Shown piece after piece: positions 43,614 to 52,796 of a DNA stretch of 64,000 bases (position 1 is the stretch's first letter; each line of letters opens with the position of its first letter). The translations under genes were made by a program, and so were the position numbers. This DNA is from Enterovibrio qingdaonensis. Lineage in GTDB: Bacteria > Pseudomonadota > Gammaproteobacteria > Enterobacterales > Vibrionaceae. Under the pieces are notes generated by a model, which worked only from the letters and a program-made list of their open reading frames with translations, was not told the origin of the DNA and ran no database searches. The stretch spans positions 1-64,000 of the forward strand of contig NZ_JAJUBB010000001.1 in assembly GCF_028683135.1 (NCBI RefSeq), in the 5' to 3' direction.

Positions 43614-44225
43614 CTAGTCTTTGAACGCGTCGCGCTGATTGATTTTTTCTACCCACGCTGTCAATGCTGGATAGTCGTGATCAATGTGAATGTCCATATT
43701 CTTGATGAACTGACACATGACATAAGCGGTAATGTCCGCAACCGAAAAGCCATCACCAGCTAAGTAAGCGGATTCGGAGAGTCGGTCTTCGAGTATAGGA
43801 AGAAACTCTATGATTCGTTGCTTTGACTCTTCGCCCCAAGCTTCAACACAACGTTCTCTATCGCTATATATTCCTGAAATATTTCTGAAAGCTTGAAACG
43901 ATACAAACAACCCTTGGAGTTCGGCGATGCGATTCCACATTTCAATTTGAGCGATTTCAACGGGCGTAGTGCCAAACAAGTTGTGATCAGATGGAAATGC
44001 AGCATCGATATAACGACAAATCGCCATAGATTCGGAGATCGTTGTGCCGTCGTCGAGTTCAAGCATAGGGATGCGTCCGTTAATACTCTTGGCTTTGTAA
44101 TCACCCGTGGTGTTTTCTCCACCGCGGATATCAACGTCTACTCGAGGAATATCAATCCCTTTTTCTGCGAGGAACAAGCTGACACGCCTTGCGCTTGGTG
44201 CGGGTGCTTTTTCGTAGAGTTTCAT
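43614..44225 (-). CDS. glutathione S-transferase family protein
   Basis: A 203-residue GST with a thioredoxin-like N-terminal domain (KLYEKAPAPSARRVSLFLAE, NGRIPMLELDDGTTISESMA) and a helical C-terminal domain (SESAYLAGDGFSVADITAYV). The SER/SES residues near position 65 are the glutathione-gamma-Glu contact in the family. It is first in a two-GST operon and has GGAG before ATG 44225. The electrophile substrate is unknown; the pair may handle toxic electrophiles or oxidised thiols. Confidence 0.85.
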   Translation of the reverse strand: MKLYEKAPAPSARRVSLFLAEKGIDIPRVDVDIRGGENTTGDYKAKSINGRIPMLELDDGTTISESMAICRYIDAAFPSDHNLFGTTPVEIAQIEMWNRIAELQGLFVSFQAFRNISGIYSDRERCVEAWGEESKQRIIEFLPILEDRLSESAYLAGDGFSVADITAYVMCQFIKNMDIHIDHDYPALTAWVEKINQRDAFKD

Positions 44226-44296
44226 TCAACGCTCCCTGTCTTTGTGATCAAAAGAACCAAGTACACAAAGTGAAACTTCACGCACTTGGTTATACG

Positions 44297-46483
44297 TTAT
44301 ACCAGTGGAAGGAGGACAGTGACGATAACACCTTCTTGGTTGGTGCGATTTGAAATTGCTAAGCTGCCCCCATGGAATTCAGCCACCAATCTTGCAATAT
44401 ACAATCCCAACCCTAAGTGAGGTTTATCTGACTTCTGGCGCTCACTACGTACAGAGACCATAGAGTTGAGCAATTGATTTCCCATATTTTCAGGGAGTAG
44501 GGGGCCGGTATTGGAAACCGTGACAACCGCCATGTTTTTACGCTGCGTTAGGTACACCTCGATGCTGGTTCCGGGCGTTCTGAATTCCACGGCATTGGCG
44601 ACGAGCTTGTCGAGAAGCTGGGCAATGTATTCAGGCACACCATTCGATGTATAACTACCTTCAGTTATTTTTAGTGTAAACGCCTGATCTGGATAAGCAA
44701 ATTCATACCCTTGAACGCAGCCTTCTATGACTTTTTCTAATGGATACGAGACGCTTTCTGCATGCTCAAAGCTTTGTTCTAGCCGCGTTGCTTCTGTCAT
44801 GCTTGATAGAATTGTCGCCAGACGGCTTACACCTTCTTGCGCGCGATTAATATACCGTTGTTGATCTTCATCCTGAGTCACGAATGACAGATTTTCGAGC
44901 GAAGAGCGAACAACAGCGACTGGGGTTCGTAACTCGTGTGACAAGCTGGAAGACATTTTCTCCAAATAGCTGTTGTAGTCCGAAAGGCGTGTCACCATGG
45001 TCGATAAGGTTCGGGACAAATCACCAATCTCATCCGCACTCGAAATGGGTTCTAACTGGTGTTTAACTCTGCCTTGTGGGTCAATGGCACTTTCAGCATC
45101 ATCACGCAGTTTTCTAACTCGACGTGAGATATGAGAACCAAACAAAAGTAACACAATGACACCGGTACAAATCACCGCTAAAAGCACATTAAAGAGCTGC
45201 TCCAGTGCTTTGTTTCGCAGTGTCTTTATGCCTTTCGTTGTTTCTTCAACCACGACGGCACCAATGACATCACCGTTAACTTTGATAGGGTATGCCGCGG
45301 ATAAAATCATTTCTCCCTGCTCGGGTGTCACGCGCCAGTTGGCGTAAGGGCGACCCAATAATGCTTGTTGAACATCTACGCCTCGGACAATGGCGGCATT
45401 TTGCATCTCATCAACTACTTCCTCGGGAGGACGTTCGAGTAGCTGATAGTAAATTGGGTTGAGTATGTGCGTTTGTAGCCAGCCCATCATGCCTTCGGGA
45501 GTGTCTTGGTATTTAATGGTTGTTTCCCAAACGCCATTCGCAGATTGAAGATCACCGGCTTTTGCGAGTACTCGACCGTGTTTGTCAACGACCCACACCA
45601 CAGATGAGCCATCTTCCATACCCGATAGCACTTTCTCAATTTGAGGTGACGGAACAAGGAAAGTACCAAGCGTTTCTGCGCTGCGCGGGTTTGATGTTGC
45701 GATAATGGTTTCGACGTTTCGATTAAAGCGATCGTTCACATTGTAATAGGCGATACTGAGTTTCTCGCCAATCAACCACCCGGGCAGCGAGAGTTCAATG
45801 GTGTAACCTGTCGCCGTCTCTTGCCACCATGCCTTGATCGCCTCGGATAAAAAGTTGTGTTCGTAATCTGAAATGTCATCGCCGATGAGATAAACATCCG
45901 CTTTACCACTTTTTTTAGCGGCTATGGCGTAGCGTTTGAGTTCACCCTCAGGGGTCGTTAACGTGATCGTAAGATGATCGTTGCGGTCGATGCGGTCGGC
46001 GTTATTGCGTTGAAGGACGGGGCTTTTGTCTCTGATTTCAATTAGCGCGTAAACATCATGTCCGTCGCTTCCTAAAGAAAGATCGAAGTTAACATCATCG
46101 TCGTTATAGGGTGTGCGGCTAAATAACACATAAGGATCGCGATAGTGTGCGGTGTGGGCACGGTACCGTTGCCAATCTAATGCGGACCCATCCAAGTCGA
46201 TTGGGCTTTGCAAGGCGATAGCATAAAGATCTTTCCCTTCTTCAAGCCTAGGTTTGGTATTGAGTTGTCGATCAAAAAGCTCGGGTTGTTGATTGAGTGC
46301 CATTGAAAACGCGCGGGCAGATCCCATGAGGGTTTGTTCTTGCCCTTGCCTCAGCACATTTTCCAGCTCCCAAACATAGTTGTAACCAATGAGAGGGAGA
46401 AGGAGTAATAGTCCTGATAACAGCACGATTTTGGTTCTAATACCTGAAAATACATGCCAGACACGGGAGACCAAACCTGTCAT
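44297..46483 (-). CDS. pdsS: PdsS-like sensor histidine kinase of the proteobacterial dedicated sortase system
   Basis: A 728-residue inner-membrane kinase. A first TM lies near residues 20-38, a long periplasmic region follows (about 40-430, including a carbohydrate-binding-like stretch SPIDLDGSALDWQRYR), then TM2 near 430-450, a HAMP-like linker, the H-box SSSLSHELRTPVAVVRSSLE (His near 514-518), and the ATPase with N-box DKLVANAVEF and GLGLYIARLVAEFHGGSLAI. The long periplasmic domain and pairing with the next gene match the marine sortase-associated kinase PdsS. I use ATG 46483, which overlaps pdsR as ATGA. Confidence 0.82.
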   Translation of the reverse strand: MTGLVSRVWHVFSGIRTKIVLLSGLLLLLPLIGYNYVWELENVLRQGQEQTLMGSARAFSMALNQQPELFDRQLNTKPRLEEGKDLYAIALQSPIDLDGSALDWQRYRAHTAHYRDPYVLFSRTPYNDDDVNFDLSLGSDGHDVYALIEIRDKSPVLQRNNADRIDRNDHLTITLTTPEGELKRYAIAAKKSGKADVYLIGDDISDYEHNFLSEAIKAWWQETATGYTIELSLPGWLIGEKLSIAYYNVNDRFNRNVETIIATSNPRSAETLGTFLVPSPQIEKVLSGMEDGSSVVWVVDKHGRVLAKAGDLQSANGVWETTIKYQDTPEGMMGWLQTHILNPIYYQLLERPPEEVVDEMQNAAIVRGVDVQQALLGRPYANWRVTPEQGEMILSAAYPIKVNGDVIGAVVVEETTKGIKTLRNKALEQLFNVLLAVICTGVIVLLLFGSHISRRVRKLRDDAESAIDPQGRVKHQLEPISSADEIGDLSRTLSTMVTRLSDYNSYLEKMSSSLSHELRTPVAVVRSSLENLSFVTQDEDQQRYINRAQEGVSRLATILSSMTEATRLEQSFEHAESVSYPLEKVIEGCVQGYEFAYPDQAFTLKITEGSYTSNGVPEYIAQLLDKLVANAVEFRTPGTSIEVYLTQRKNMAVVTVSNTGPLLPENMGNQLLNSMVSVRSERQKSDKPHLGLGLYIARLVAEFHGGSLAISNRTNQEGVIVTVLLPLV

Positions 46484-47175
46484 TTTGAGCTGTCCCAACG
46501 ATAGCCCATACCGTAGACCGTATCTATATGGTCAAAGGTAGAATCCAACGCGATGAATTTCTTGCGGATACGCTTAACATGCGAGGTAATTGTGCTGTCG
46601 TCTACGACGACATGTGCTTCTTGCATCAGATCCTGTCGGCTCCTTACATGACCAGGACGCTTAGCCAATGCATGGACGAGCCAGAATTCCGTGACGGTGA
46701 GATCGACGGTTTTTTCGTCCCAAGAGACTTGCATACGATTGAGGTCGAGCAGGAGTTTCCCGCGCTCCAAAATTGATTCCGTCTCAGCAGTGGTTTGATT
46801 GAGAAGATCACTGCGTCGGAAAAGTGCCGCAATTCGCGCCATCAAATGGGGAAGAGAAACATCTTTTGTCAGGTAATCATCCGCGCCCATTCGGAGACCG
46901 ACCACGGTATCTATATCACTGTCTCTTGCCGTCAGGAAAATGATCGGAAGTGTTGCCGACATCGCCCTTAAAGACTGACAAAGGTGAAAACCACCGTCGA
47001 TTTCATCTGCCAACCCGATATCAATGATGGCGAGATCGGGCAGACGCTGTTTGAAACCATCTTCTGCGTCAGGTCTGTTGGCATAGGTTGATACGGCATA
47101 ACCTTGCTTTCTCAGAACGTCAGCATAGTTTTCTCTGATGGCAGGTTCATCTTCAACGATAGCGATGCGTTTCAT
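46480..47175 (-). CDS. pdsR: PdsR-like response regulator of the proteobacterial dedicated sortase system
   Basis: A 231-residue OmpR-type regulator. The receiver domain has acidic pocket VEDE, phospho-acceptor Asp52 in LAIIDIGLADEIDGG, and switch residues in FLTARDSDID and DDYLTKDVS. The C-terminal winged helix binds DNA (LTVTEFWLVHALAKRPGHVR). It is followed by pdsS with an ATGA overlap and is divergent from pdsO, which it probably controls. The intergenic region holds a TTGCC repeat array. Confidence 0.85.
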   Translation of the reverse strand: MKRIAIVEDEPAIRENYADVLRKQGYAVSTYANRPDAEDGFKQRLPDLAIIDIGLADEIDGGFHLCQSLRAMSATLPIIFLTARDSDIDTVVGLRMGADDYLTKDVSLPHLMARIAALFRRSDLLNQTTAETESILERGKLLLDLNRMQVSWDEKTVDLTVTEFWLVHALAKRPGHVRSRQDLMQEAHVVVDDSTITSHVKRIRKKFIALDSTFDHIDTVYGMGYRWDSSK

Positions 47176-47271
47176 TTTTACTCAATTAATCAAACAGTAG
47201 ATAGAACGACTATACCGCAAAATATCTATGGAAAAAGGGGTTCTCAGAGAATTGAGGTAAAAGCCATTTTT

Positions 47272-47306
47272 TTGCCACAATTGCCCTGCACATTGCCATT
47301 ATTGCT
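47272..47306. promoter_or_regulatory. TTGCC direct-repeat array between pdsR and pdsO
   Basis: TTGCC occurs at 47272, 47281 and 47293, with TTGCT at 47302; spacings are 9, 12 and 9 bp, close to one helical turn. The array lies in the 223-bp divergent region upstream of pdsO (47399) and pdsR (47175). Direct repeats about one turn apart are typical of OmpR-type regulator sites, so PdsR binding is plausible. Confidence 0.45.
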
Positions 47307-47398
47307 CCCAATCCCTGCCATTTTGACTTGGTTTAATAATCTCATCGAAACAAGACATGGGTACGACACCCACTCCCAATCAGGATGAGGAAATCAAA

Positions 47399-48124
47399 AT
47401 GAAAAATCTAAATAAAACGCTTATTGCTATCTCCCTCGTGGTCCCAATGGTGATGTCGAGTGCTCACGCGACAGAACAGCGTGTACAGCAAGAGAGTGAT
47501 TCAAATGTTGGTCTAATCGGCTTTGGTGGTGGTGCGGCTCTTGGAGCCGTCATTGGTGGACCTATTGGTGCAGTTGCTGGTGCGGTAGTCGGTGGCCTCA
47601 TCGGTCAGGTCGCGACTTTTGAGGAAGAAAACAAATCGCAGGAAATGTTAATCAGCCAGATGCAGGATGAAAATCACCGCTTGAATTCGTTCAAAGAGCT
47701 GTACGCTGAAAATGAAATAGAGCTGGCAACTCTGAAAGCGGCAATGCAGGAACGCAACGTCGAGTTGGATCTGGCGATGGATATTCAATTCCGCACGAAT
47801 TCATCTGAGATTGAACCTCACTTCCAGAAACAACTCGATGAGGTTGCGTTCTTTATGCAGCAGCAACCGGATGTTCATTGGGATTTGGAAGGGCATGCCG
47901 ACGTGCGTGGTAATGAGAATTACAATCTAACGTTGTCACAAAGTCGCGTTCAAGCCGTCTTTGATTATCTGGTAGATCAAGGTGTCGATCCTGTGCAATT
48001 GAGTGCGACGGCATATGGTGATCAATTAGCCATTGAAACGGATGGTGACCGTGAAGGCTATTTTTTTGACCGCCGTGTAAGCCTGCGCTCTGTATCTGGC
48101 GCGACAGAAACAGCGAACCACTGA
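47399..48124 (+). CDS. pdsO: PdsO: sortase-associated OmpA-like protein
   Basis: A 241-residue exported protein: signal peptide (KNLNKTLIAISLVVPMVMSS, cleavage near AHA-TE), then a glycine zipper (GFGGGAALGAVIGGPIGAVA, AVVGGLIGQVA) that could insert in a membrane, then a short coiled coil (about residues 70-115), then an OmpA peptidoglycan-binding domain (DIQFRTNSSEIEPHFQKQLD, LEGHADVRGNENYNLTLSQS, RRVSLR). This order matches PdsO. ATG 47399 has GAGGAAATC upstream; an alternative at 47357 is less likely. It lies divergent from pdsR. Confidence 0.83.
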   Translation: MKNLNKTLIAISLVVPMVMSSAHATEQRVQQESDSNVGLIGFGGGAALGAVIGGPIGAVAGAVVGGLIGQVATFEEENKSQEMLISQMQDENHRLNSFKELYAENEIELATLKAAMQERNVELDLAMDIQFRTNSSEIEPHFQKQLDEVAFFMQQQPDVHWDLEGHADVRGNENYNLTLSQSRVQAVFDYLVDQGVDPVQLSATAYGDQLAIETDGDREGYFFDRRVSLRSVSGATETANH

Positions 48125-48137
48125 TATGGAGCAGTCC

Positions 48138-48587
48138 ATGGATATTCGACCAGCGACGGTAGAAGACGCGGAGCGCATCAATGCGCTCTGCCTAACACTC
48201 GGCTATCCCTCAACAATTGAAGAGACTGAGCGACGCATAGAACGCGTAATGAAAGGAGAAACGAGTGGGATAATGGTGGCTGAACTGTGCAATTTAGTGG
48301 TGGGTTTTGTCACTTATCATGTAGTTGACGTAGTGCATGACGACATGCCTTGGGGGAGGATATCGGCAATTGCTGTCGATGAAAACTTTAGAGACATGAG
48401 TATTGGTAAGCAATTGCTGGAATGTGCAGAGAAATCTTTAAAACGTAATCATTGCCTGCGCATTGAAGTAACGAGCCATATTAGTCGGGAGGAAGCCCAT
48501 GGGTTTTATCTTCATCTAGGGTACCGCATTACACCGCTTCGATTTATCAAACTTCTTGCTCATCGTGTGCTGGTGGGGGCAAGTTGA
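48138..48587 (+). CDS. GNAT-family N-acetyltransferase
   Basis: A 149-residue acetyltransferase: DIRPATVEDAERINALC at the start, acetyl-CoA motif ISAIAVDENFRDMSIGKQLL, and YLHLGYRI at the C-terminal end. I prefer ATG 48138 (GGAG upstream) to ATG 48126, which follows the pdsO stop by 1 nt. It could be in an operon with pdsO; the acceptor is unknown. Its 3' end overlaps the convergent ogt gene by 28 nt. Confidence 0.8.
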   Translation: MDIRPATVEDAERINALCLTLGYPSTIEETERRIERVMKGETSGIMVAELCNLVVGFVTYHVVDVVHDDMPWGRISAIAVDENFRDMSIGKQLLECAEKSLKRNHCLRIEVTSHISREEAHGFYLHLGYRITPLRFIKLLAHRVLVGAS

Positions 48588-49075
48588 AAGTTATCTGATG
48601 CTATGGCTTGCTCGTGTTTCAATAGCCAAGCCTTGGCATCTAATCCCCCGGCATACCCCGTTAGCTTTCCACTTTTTCCAATGACGCGGTGGCAGGGTAC
48701 GATTATTGCGATAGGGTTCTGGCCATTTGCAGCTCCGACAGCGCGTGAGGCGTTGGGTTTATCGAGCAAATGTGCTAACTCACCATAACTGCGTGTCTCA
48801 CCAACCGGAATGCGTTGTAGGAGTGTCCACACTGCCTGTTGGAATGCAGTGCCCTGAAAATCTAATGGGACATTGAAAGCAATGTTCTCGCCTGAAAAGT
48901 AGCGGTCTAGCTGCGCGGTGACATCGTTAAATTTCGACTTGTCATGAACATGTGCCTCTGTCACGGGAACATCGTATTTAAAGTCAGGTAAAGAGAGCGA
49001 GGTCAGCCCTTTGTCTGACGCTGTCAGTGTGATGGTGCCAAGCGGGGAAGAATAGGTGCAGTGATACTTGGCCAT
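48560..49075 (-). CDS. ogt: methylated-DNA-[protein]-cysteine S-methyltransferase Ogt
   Basis: Repairs O6-alkylguanine and O4-alkylthymine in DNA by transferring the alkyl group to its own active-site cysteine, once per molecule. The 171-residue protein has the invariant PCHRV with Cys128, the HTH-like RAVGAANGQNPIAIIV before it, and VGETRSYGELAHLLDKPNAS. Single-domain size fits Ogt rather than Ada. It overlaps the GNAT gene tail-to-tail by 28 nt. Confidence 0.93.
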   Translation of the reverse strand: MAKYHCTYSSPLGTITLTASDKGLTSLSLPDFKYDVPVTEAHVHDKSKFNDVTAQLDRYFSGENIAFNVPLDFQGTAFQQAVWTLLQRIPVGETRSYGELAHLLDKPNASRAVGAANGQNPIAIIVPCHRVIGKSGKLTGYAGGLDAKAWLLKHEQAIASDNFQLAPTSTR

Positions 49076-49110
49076 GAAAACATCCTTATGATCAGGCGGA
49101 GTAGGGGCAG

Positions 49111-49149
49111 ATAGAAAACAGGCCGCGAGATGCGGCCTGTTTCTTTTTG
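49111..49149 (-). terminator. terminator of the DUF3010-like gene
   Basis: AAACAGGCCGC (49116-49126), 5-nt loop, GCGGCCTGTTT (49132-49142). On the minus strand it is followed by TTCTATC and lies just after the stop at 49151; the plus-strand side is also T-rich. Confidence 0.85.
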
Positions 49150-49150
49150 A

Positions 49151-49573
49151 TTACTTGTTCAAGTAAGCGCATGCAACTTGGAATGCAGGCTCTTGGAATT
49201 GCTTCAGACCCACTTCTTTCATTGAAACCATGATTGGGTTGCGTTTCATAGATTCTTTCATTTCTGATGCTGTGAAGACTTCACATTCGACAGATTCGAT
49301 CAGTTGCAGTGCTGCTTCCATTTTAAAGCCAACTGCGCTGCCAGCAAATTTACCTTTCATTGGGCGTTCGCGGATAATAATCTTGTCCACTTTGTAGTCT
49401 TCCATCAGTTTAAAAAACTGACGTTGGAACAAACGGATTTGCTCAGTGCTTGCGCCATCAGTGATGGTGAACTTGCGTGCACGGCAATCAGGCACATCAA
49501 ACAGGCCTTGGCTTAGATCTACTAGACAGATATTCGCTTCATTGCTTTTAAAGTCGACGCCACAAACTCGCAT
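49151..49573 (-). CDS. DUF3010-family protein
   Basis: A 140-residue soluble protein starting MRVCGVDFKSNEANICLVDL, the pattern I associate with the DUF3010 family of Vibrio and Shewanella relatives, with an RNase H-like opening strand (GVDFKSNEA). Other conserved-looking features are RERPMKGKFAGSAVGFKMEA and VFTASEMKESMK. ATG 49573 is chosen because the upstream frame is unrelated. An RNase H-like fold suggests nucleic-acid processing, but this is only a guess; the function is unknown. Confidence 0.72.
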   Translation of the reverse strand: MRVCGVDFKSNEANICLVDLSQGLFDVPDCRARKFTITDGASTEQIRLFQRQFFKLMEDYKVDKIIIRERPMKGKFAGSAVGFKMEAALQLIESVECEVFTASEMKESMKRNPIMVSMKEVGLKQFQEPAFQVACAYLNK

Positions 49574-49700
49574 TTTTCTTATTCCACATGTAAATGAGCG
49601 AAACATTATAAGCAAACCAAGACGGTTGGTCATGCAATAACATGAGAATAACGTGCGACTGACGGAATTTAGTGCAGAAATGGTGCTTGTTGTAGATGGT

Positions 49701-50855
49701 TTAACGGAAGTCGCTGAATGATTTTTTCAGTTTGGCTTCGGTGATTCCACGGATAATTTTAAGGTCGGGACGTTTTCGAAGATCGACATACTCCACTTCT
49801 CTAAACGCTTCGGTTCTTGCTGAATAAAATAGCTTAACGGTTGGCGTCATCAAATCGTCGGGATTTTCCTTACACACTAATCCTACGCGGCCATTGCTTA
49901 ACTCAACCACTGAGCCAATCGGGTAGAATCCGATGCAGCGAATAAACTTCTTGAGCAAGTCGGGATCCAGGTGAAATGGCGTCAGTCCAATCATGATTTT
50001 GAATGCCTCGGAAGGTGAAAGCGCAGGTTTATAGCAGCGCTCAGCCGTGAGTGCGTCGTAGATGTCCACAATGCATGACATTCGGCCAATGAGAGGGAGT
50101 TCATCGCCTTTTAGCCCTTTGGGATAGCCGTTACCATCTATTTTTTCGTGATGCATAAGGCTCACGTTCTTACTGTTCTGAGGCAGGTCGAGCATACTGT
50201 CGAGAACTGGCTGAGAGAGAGTTTGGTGCTCCTTCATATGCAGGAACTCTTCATCAGTTAGCTTGCCTGGCTTGTTGAGTACCTCGTCACGTACCAGAAT
50301 TTTGCCAATGTCGTGAACCAGACCGCCAATCGCTAGTTCTTCCAGTGTCTCTCTATCGAATTCTAGAAAACGTCCAAAATTTACCAAGTGAAACGCCACA
50401 TTCATTGAATGCTCGAGAAGATAAGCACTTTTTTCGCGAATACCACTGATCCACAGTACTGCGTCTTTTCGCTCAAAAATGTTCTCTACTATATCGGCAC
50501 TCACTTCTTTGACGGGCTCGATATCGACGGGCTTGTTCTCGTAAATTGCGGTTAGAAGTTTGCTGAGTTGTTTTTTTGAGGTATCAACCAACTCCTTGGC
50601 TGCGCCATACTCATCATTTCCTTTAATTGATGAGTGTTTTCCAACCTTGGTTGCCTGATAACGAAGATCTTCGTCTGATGTGATTTGATCCGCATCGACG
50701 TAAACGAAAATCACGCCTTTGTTGCGAAGGTTTTCTATGGTTTCTTGGCGACGGATGAAGCCTGGTTTTTTCATCTTTGTACGGGCATGTTGAGATTCGA
50801 TTTGCTCGACGTACATACCTATCTCAACGTTATCAATGGCGACTTTTTGCAGCAT
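49701..50855 (-). CDS. HD-GYP-domain c-di-GMP phosphodiesterase
   Basis: A 384-residue protein likely to hydrolyse c-di-GMP. An N-terminal DUF3391-like region (about residues 5-100: VAIDNVEIGMYVEQIESQHA) precedes the HD-GYP domain: HD in LVHDIGKILVRDEVLNKPGK, LTDEEFLHMKEH, and the GYP motif in MHHEKIDGNGYPKGLKGDEL, then DIYDALTAERCYKP. All metal-binding histidines and aspartates appear present. ATG 50855 is preferred to an in-frame TTG at 50876. No transmembrane segment, so cytosolic. Confidence 0.9.
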   Translation of the reverse strand: MLQKVAIDNVEIGMYVEQIESQHARTKMKKPGFIRRQETIENLRNKGVIFVYVDADQITSDEDLRYQATKVGKHSSIKGNDEYGAAKELVDTSKKQLSKLLTAIYENKPVDIEPVKEVSADIVENIFERKDAVLWISGIREKSAYLLEHSMNVAFHLVNFGRFLEFDRETLEELAIGGLVHDIGKILVRDEVLNKPGKLTDEEFLHMKEHQTLSQPVLDSMLDLPQNSKNVSLMHHEKIDGNGYPKGLKGDELPLIGRMSCIVDIYDALTAERCYKPALSPSEAFKIMIGLTPFHLDPDLLKKFIRCIGFYPIGSVVELSNGRVGLVCKENPDDLMTPTVKLFYSARTEAFREVEYVDLRKRPDLKIIRGITEAKLKKSFSDFR

Positions 50856-51313
50856 TGATGTGGGCTCCGTATACAATATTCTTTGGCTGGCTTTGCGTGT
50901 TTACTATTCGAATTGGGTTTCGCAATTTGAAAGCGAAAATGCATATAGTTATGAATATAACTATATACAAAATACGAGATTTTGTTGGTTTTAAAAGACA
51001 AAGCAATGAGTTTGTTGCAGTTTATCCGTATGCATCACTATATAAACTTAATTATATGGAGTAAGTGCGGGATGCTACTTTATTGAAAAAAAACAGTTTT
51101 AGTTTGTATCGCACGATGATAAATGCGCTCGCCTTAGCCGACAAAACAAACAATTTCATCGTTAAGGTGTGCTGTATTCTATTTTCATGTTTTAAAAACG
51201 CAAGGCCTTACTAAAGATTTCGGAAAAAGGCGGCTTTTCAGGTTGCTGTAAGCGCGAGCGTTATATAGAGTGCGCGTTGTTTTTTATCTGTAGTAGCGTA
51301 ACAGGCCAGTTCA
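50856..51313. other. 458-bp AT-rich intergenic region
   Basis: No protein frame here shows a family match or ribosome site. It lies between divergent HD-GYP and Nudix genes and must contain promoters for both. I see no strong hairpin or repeat. Confidence 0.4.
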
Positions 51314-51835
51314 ATGCAACCTCTCAAAACAGCCATGCATCCAGACGTTTTCCCACTAGACGGCAAATCGACGTTTCATCGTCGTGCTGCGCGCGCGATC
51401 GTGCTGCGTGGCGAAGACATATTGCTCCTTTATACCGAGCGTTATCATGATTATTCCCTACCGGGTGGCGGCGTCGATGACGGAGAGACTGAGGTCGATG
51501 GTATGATCCGCGAACTACAAGAAGAGACTGGTGCGCAAAATATTCGCAATGTAATCCCTTTTGGTTCTTACGAAGAATATCGACCATGGTATAAGCCTGA
51601 TTTCGACGTGATGCACATGATTTCACACTGCTTCTATTGTGAAATTGATGAAGAGTTAGGTGATGTCGCCTTTGAAGAATATGAAGTAAAAAATGGCATG
51701 CGACCTGTTTGGATAAACATCCATGAAGCCATCGCCCACAATAAGCACACGTTGGAAACGAGCGATAAGCAGGGTCTTTCATTAGAGCGTGAGATTTTCT
51801 TGCTAGAGAAAATTGCAGTGACAATCGTTAGCTAA
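51314..51835 (+). CDS. Nudix hydrolase
   Basis: A 173-residue Nudix protein. The Nudix box is complete: GVDDGETEVDGMIRELQEET (G-x5-E-x7-REL-x-EE-x-G). Preceding it, RAIVLRGEDILLLYTERYHD and YSLPGGGV mark the usual strands. Members hydrolyse nucleoside diphosphates linked to a second moiety; the substrate is unknown. The ORF starts at ATG 51314; the ribosome site is weak. Confidence 0.85.
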   Translation: MQPLKTAMHPDVFPLDGKSTFHRRAARAIVLRGEDILLLYTERYHDYSLPGGGVDDGETEVDGMIRELQEETGAQNIRNVIPFGSYEEYRPWYKPDFDVMHMISHCFYCEIDEELGDVAFEEYEVKNGMRPVWINIHEAIAHNKHTLETSDKQGLSLEREIFLLEKIAVTIVS

Positions 51836-51893
51836 ACGGTATCGGCAGATATTCCTTGCCAGACTGCATGTCCGGCAAGGATAGGAGAGAAAC

Positions 51894-52796
51894 TTAATAG
51901 CGGTAGAATACAGTCACGTTGCCGAAGGTGTGGTGGTTGCGCTTTGACTCTTCAAACTGCTGAGATTCCATCGTTACGGCAAGTGTGGCACCCCAACTTT
52001 GAGTGTACCAAGCTAAACCAGTCGAAAGTGCTCCCTGCGTATTTTCAAGCGTCGTGGTAGCGTTTGCAGCGGGTTTGTCACCGTCAAGAGTGATGTCGTT
52101 GAAGCGATAGCGTGCTTCCAGCGTCGCAAACAAGAACATACCTTGAGAGCTGTGGCTAAGCATACTCACATCAACAATGTTGCCAGGAATGACAGTGGTT
52201 GACCCCAGAGTGCTGCCCAAATCTAAACCATAGCGATATGTACCACCCACAGCCGCTTCACTTTGGTAGTTACCCGCTTGGCCGCGACCGTAGACACTAA
52301 ATTCACCGAGTGACGAACGAGAGACAAGTTGGTGAGCTTCTAAGCTCAACTGGTAAACGAATTCATCCTCAATCTGATAATCCCATCCTTGCGGATCGGG
52401 TGAACCAACAATGGTATGCACAATATCTTGTGCTTCTTCTGCCATTGAATTTGGTCCTACCGTGCCTACCATCAAACCCGCTTTATAGGCGTTAAGATCA
52501 TTTTGGTGATAAGTGCGTCCTTGGAGGTAGAGAAGTCCGGCGTAAGCACGTTCATTCGCTTGTGGTGTGGCGACTTCAATATCAGAAGGGGTCCACATCT
52601 GATTACCAATTTCTACACTATATCCAATAGTGCTTGGGTCAGATGACCAACGCAAAAATAAACCGCTGGTGTATTCTCTGTCTGTACCTAATATCCCATC
52701 ATTGTCTACCGACAGGGAAACCGTGGCCGCGTGAATTGGAAAGCTGACCAGCGGAGCGGCGAGGATTGCCGCGGCAAGAAAACTGCGAGTAAACAT
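51894..52796 (-). CDS. LpxR-family outer-membrane lipid A 3'-O-deacylase-like protein
   Basis: A 300-residue exported outer-membrane barrel (signal peptide ATFTRSFLAAAILAAPLV type, cleavage near IHA-AT). It carries the DUF2219/LpxR pattern: DNDGILGTDREYTSGLFLRW at the N-terminus of the mature protein (catalytic Asn-Asp region) and VGPNSMAEEAQDIVHTIVGS with the expected catalytic His, then GWDYQIEDE. Characterised LpxR removes the 3'-acyloxyacyl chain of lipid A with Ca2+, altering surface charge and immune recognition. C-terminal Tyr fits a barrel. Activity on this host's lipid A is inferred. Confidence 0.8.
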   Translation of the reverse strand: MFTRSFLAAAILAAPLVSFPIHAATVSLSVDNDGILGTDREYTSGLFLRWSSDPSTIGYSVEIGNQMWTPSDIEVATPQANERAYAGLLYLQGRTYHQNDLNAYKAGLMVGTVGPNSMAEEAQDIVHTIVGSPDPQGWDYQIEDEFVYQLSLEAHQLVSRSSLGEFSVYGRGQAGNYQSEAAVGGTYRYGLDLGSTLGSTTVIPGNIVDVSMLSHSSQGMFLFATLEARYRFNDITLDGDKPAANATTTLENTQGALSTGLAWYTQSWGATLAVTMESQQFEESKRNHHTFGNVTVFYRY

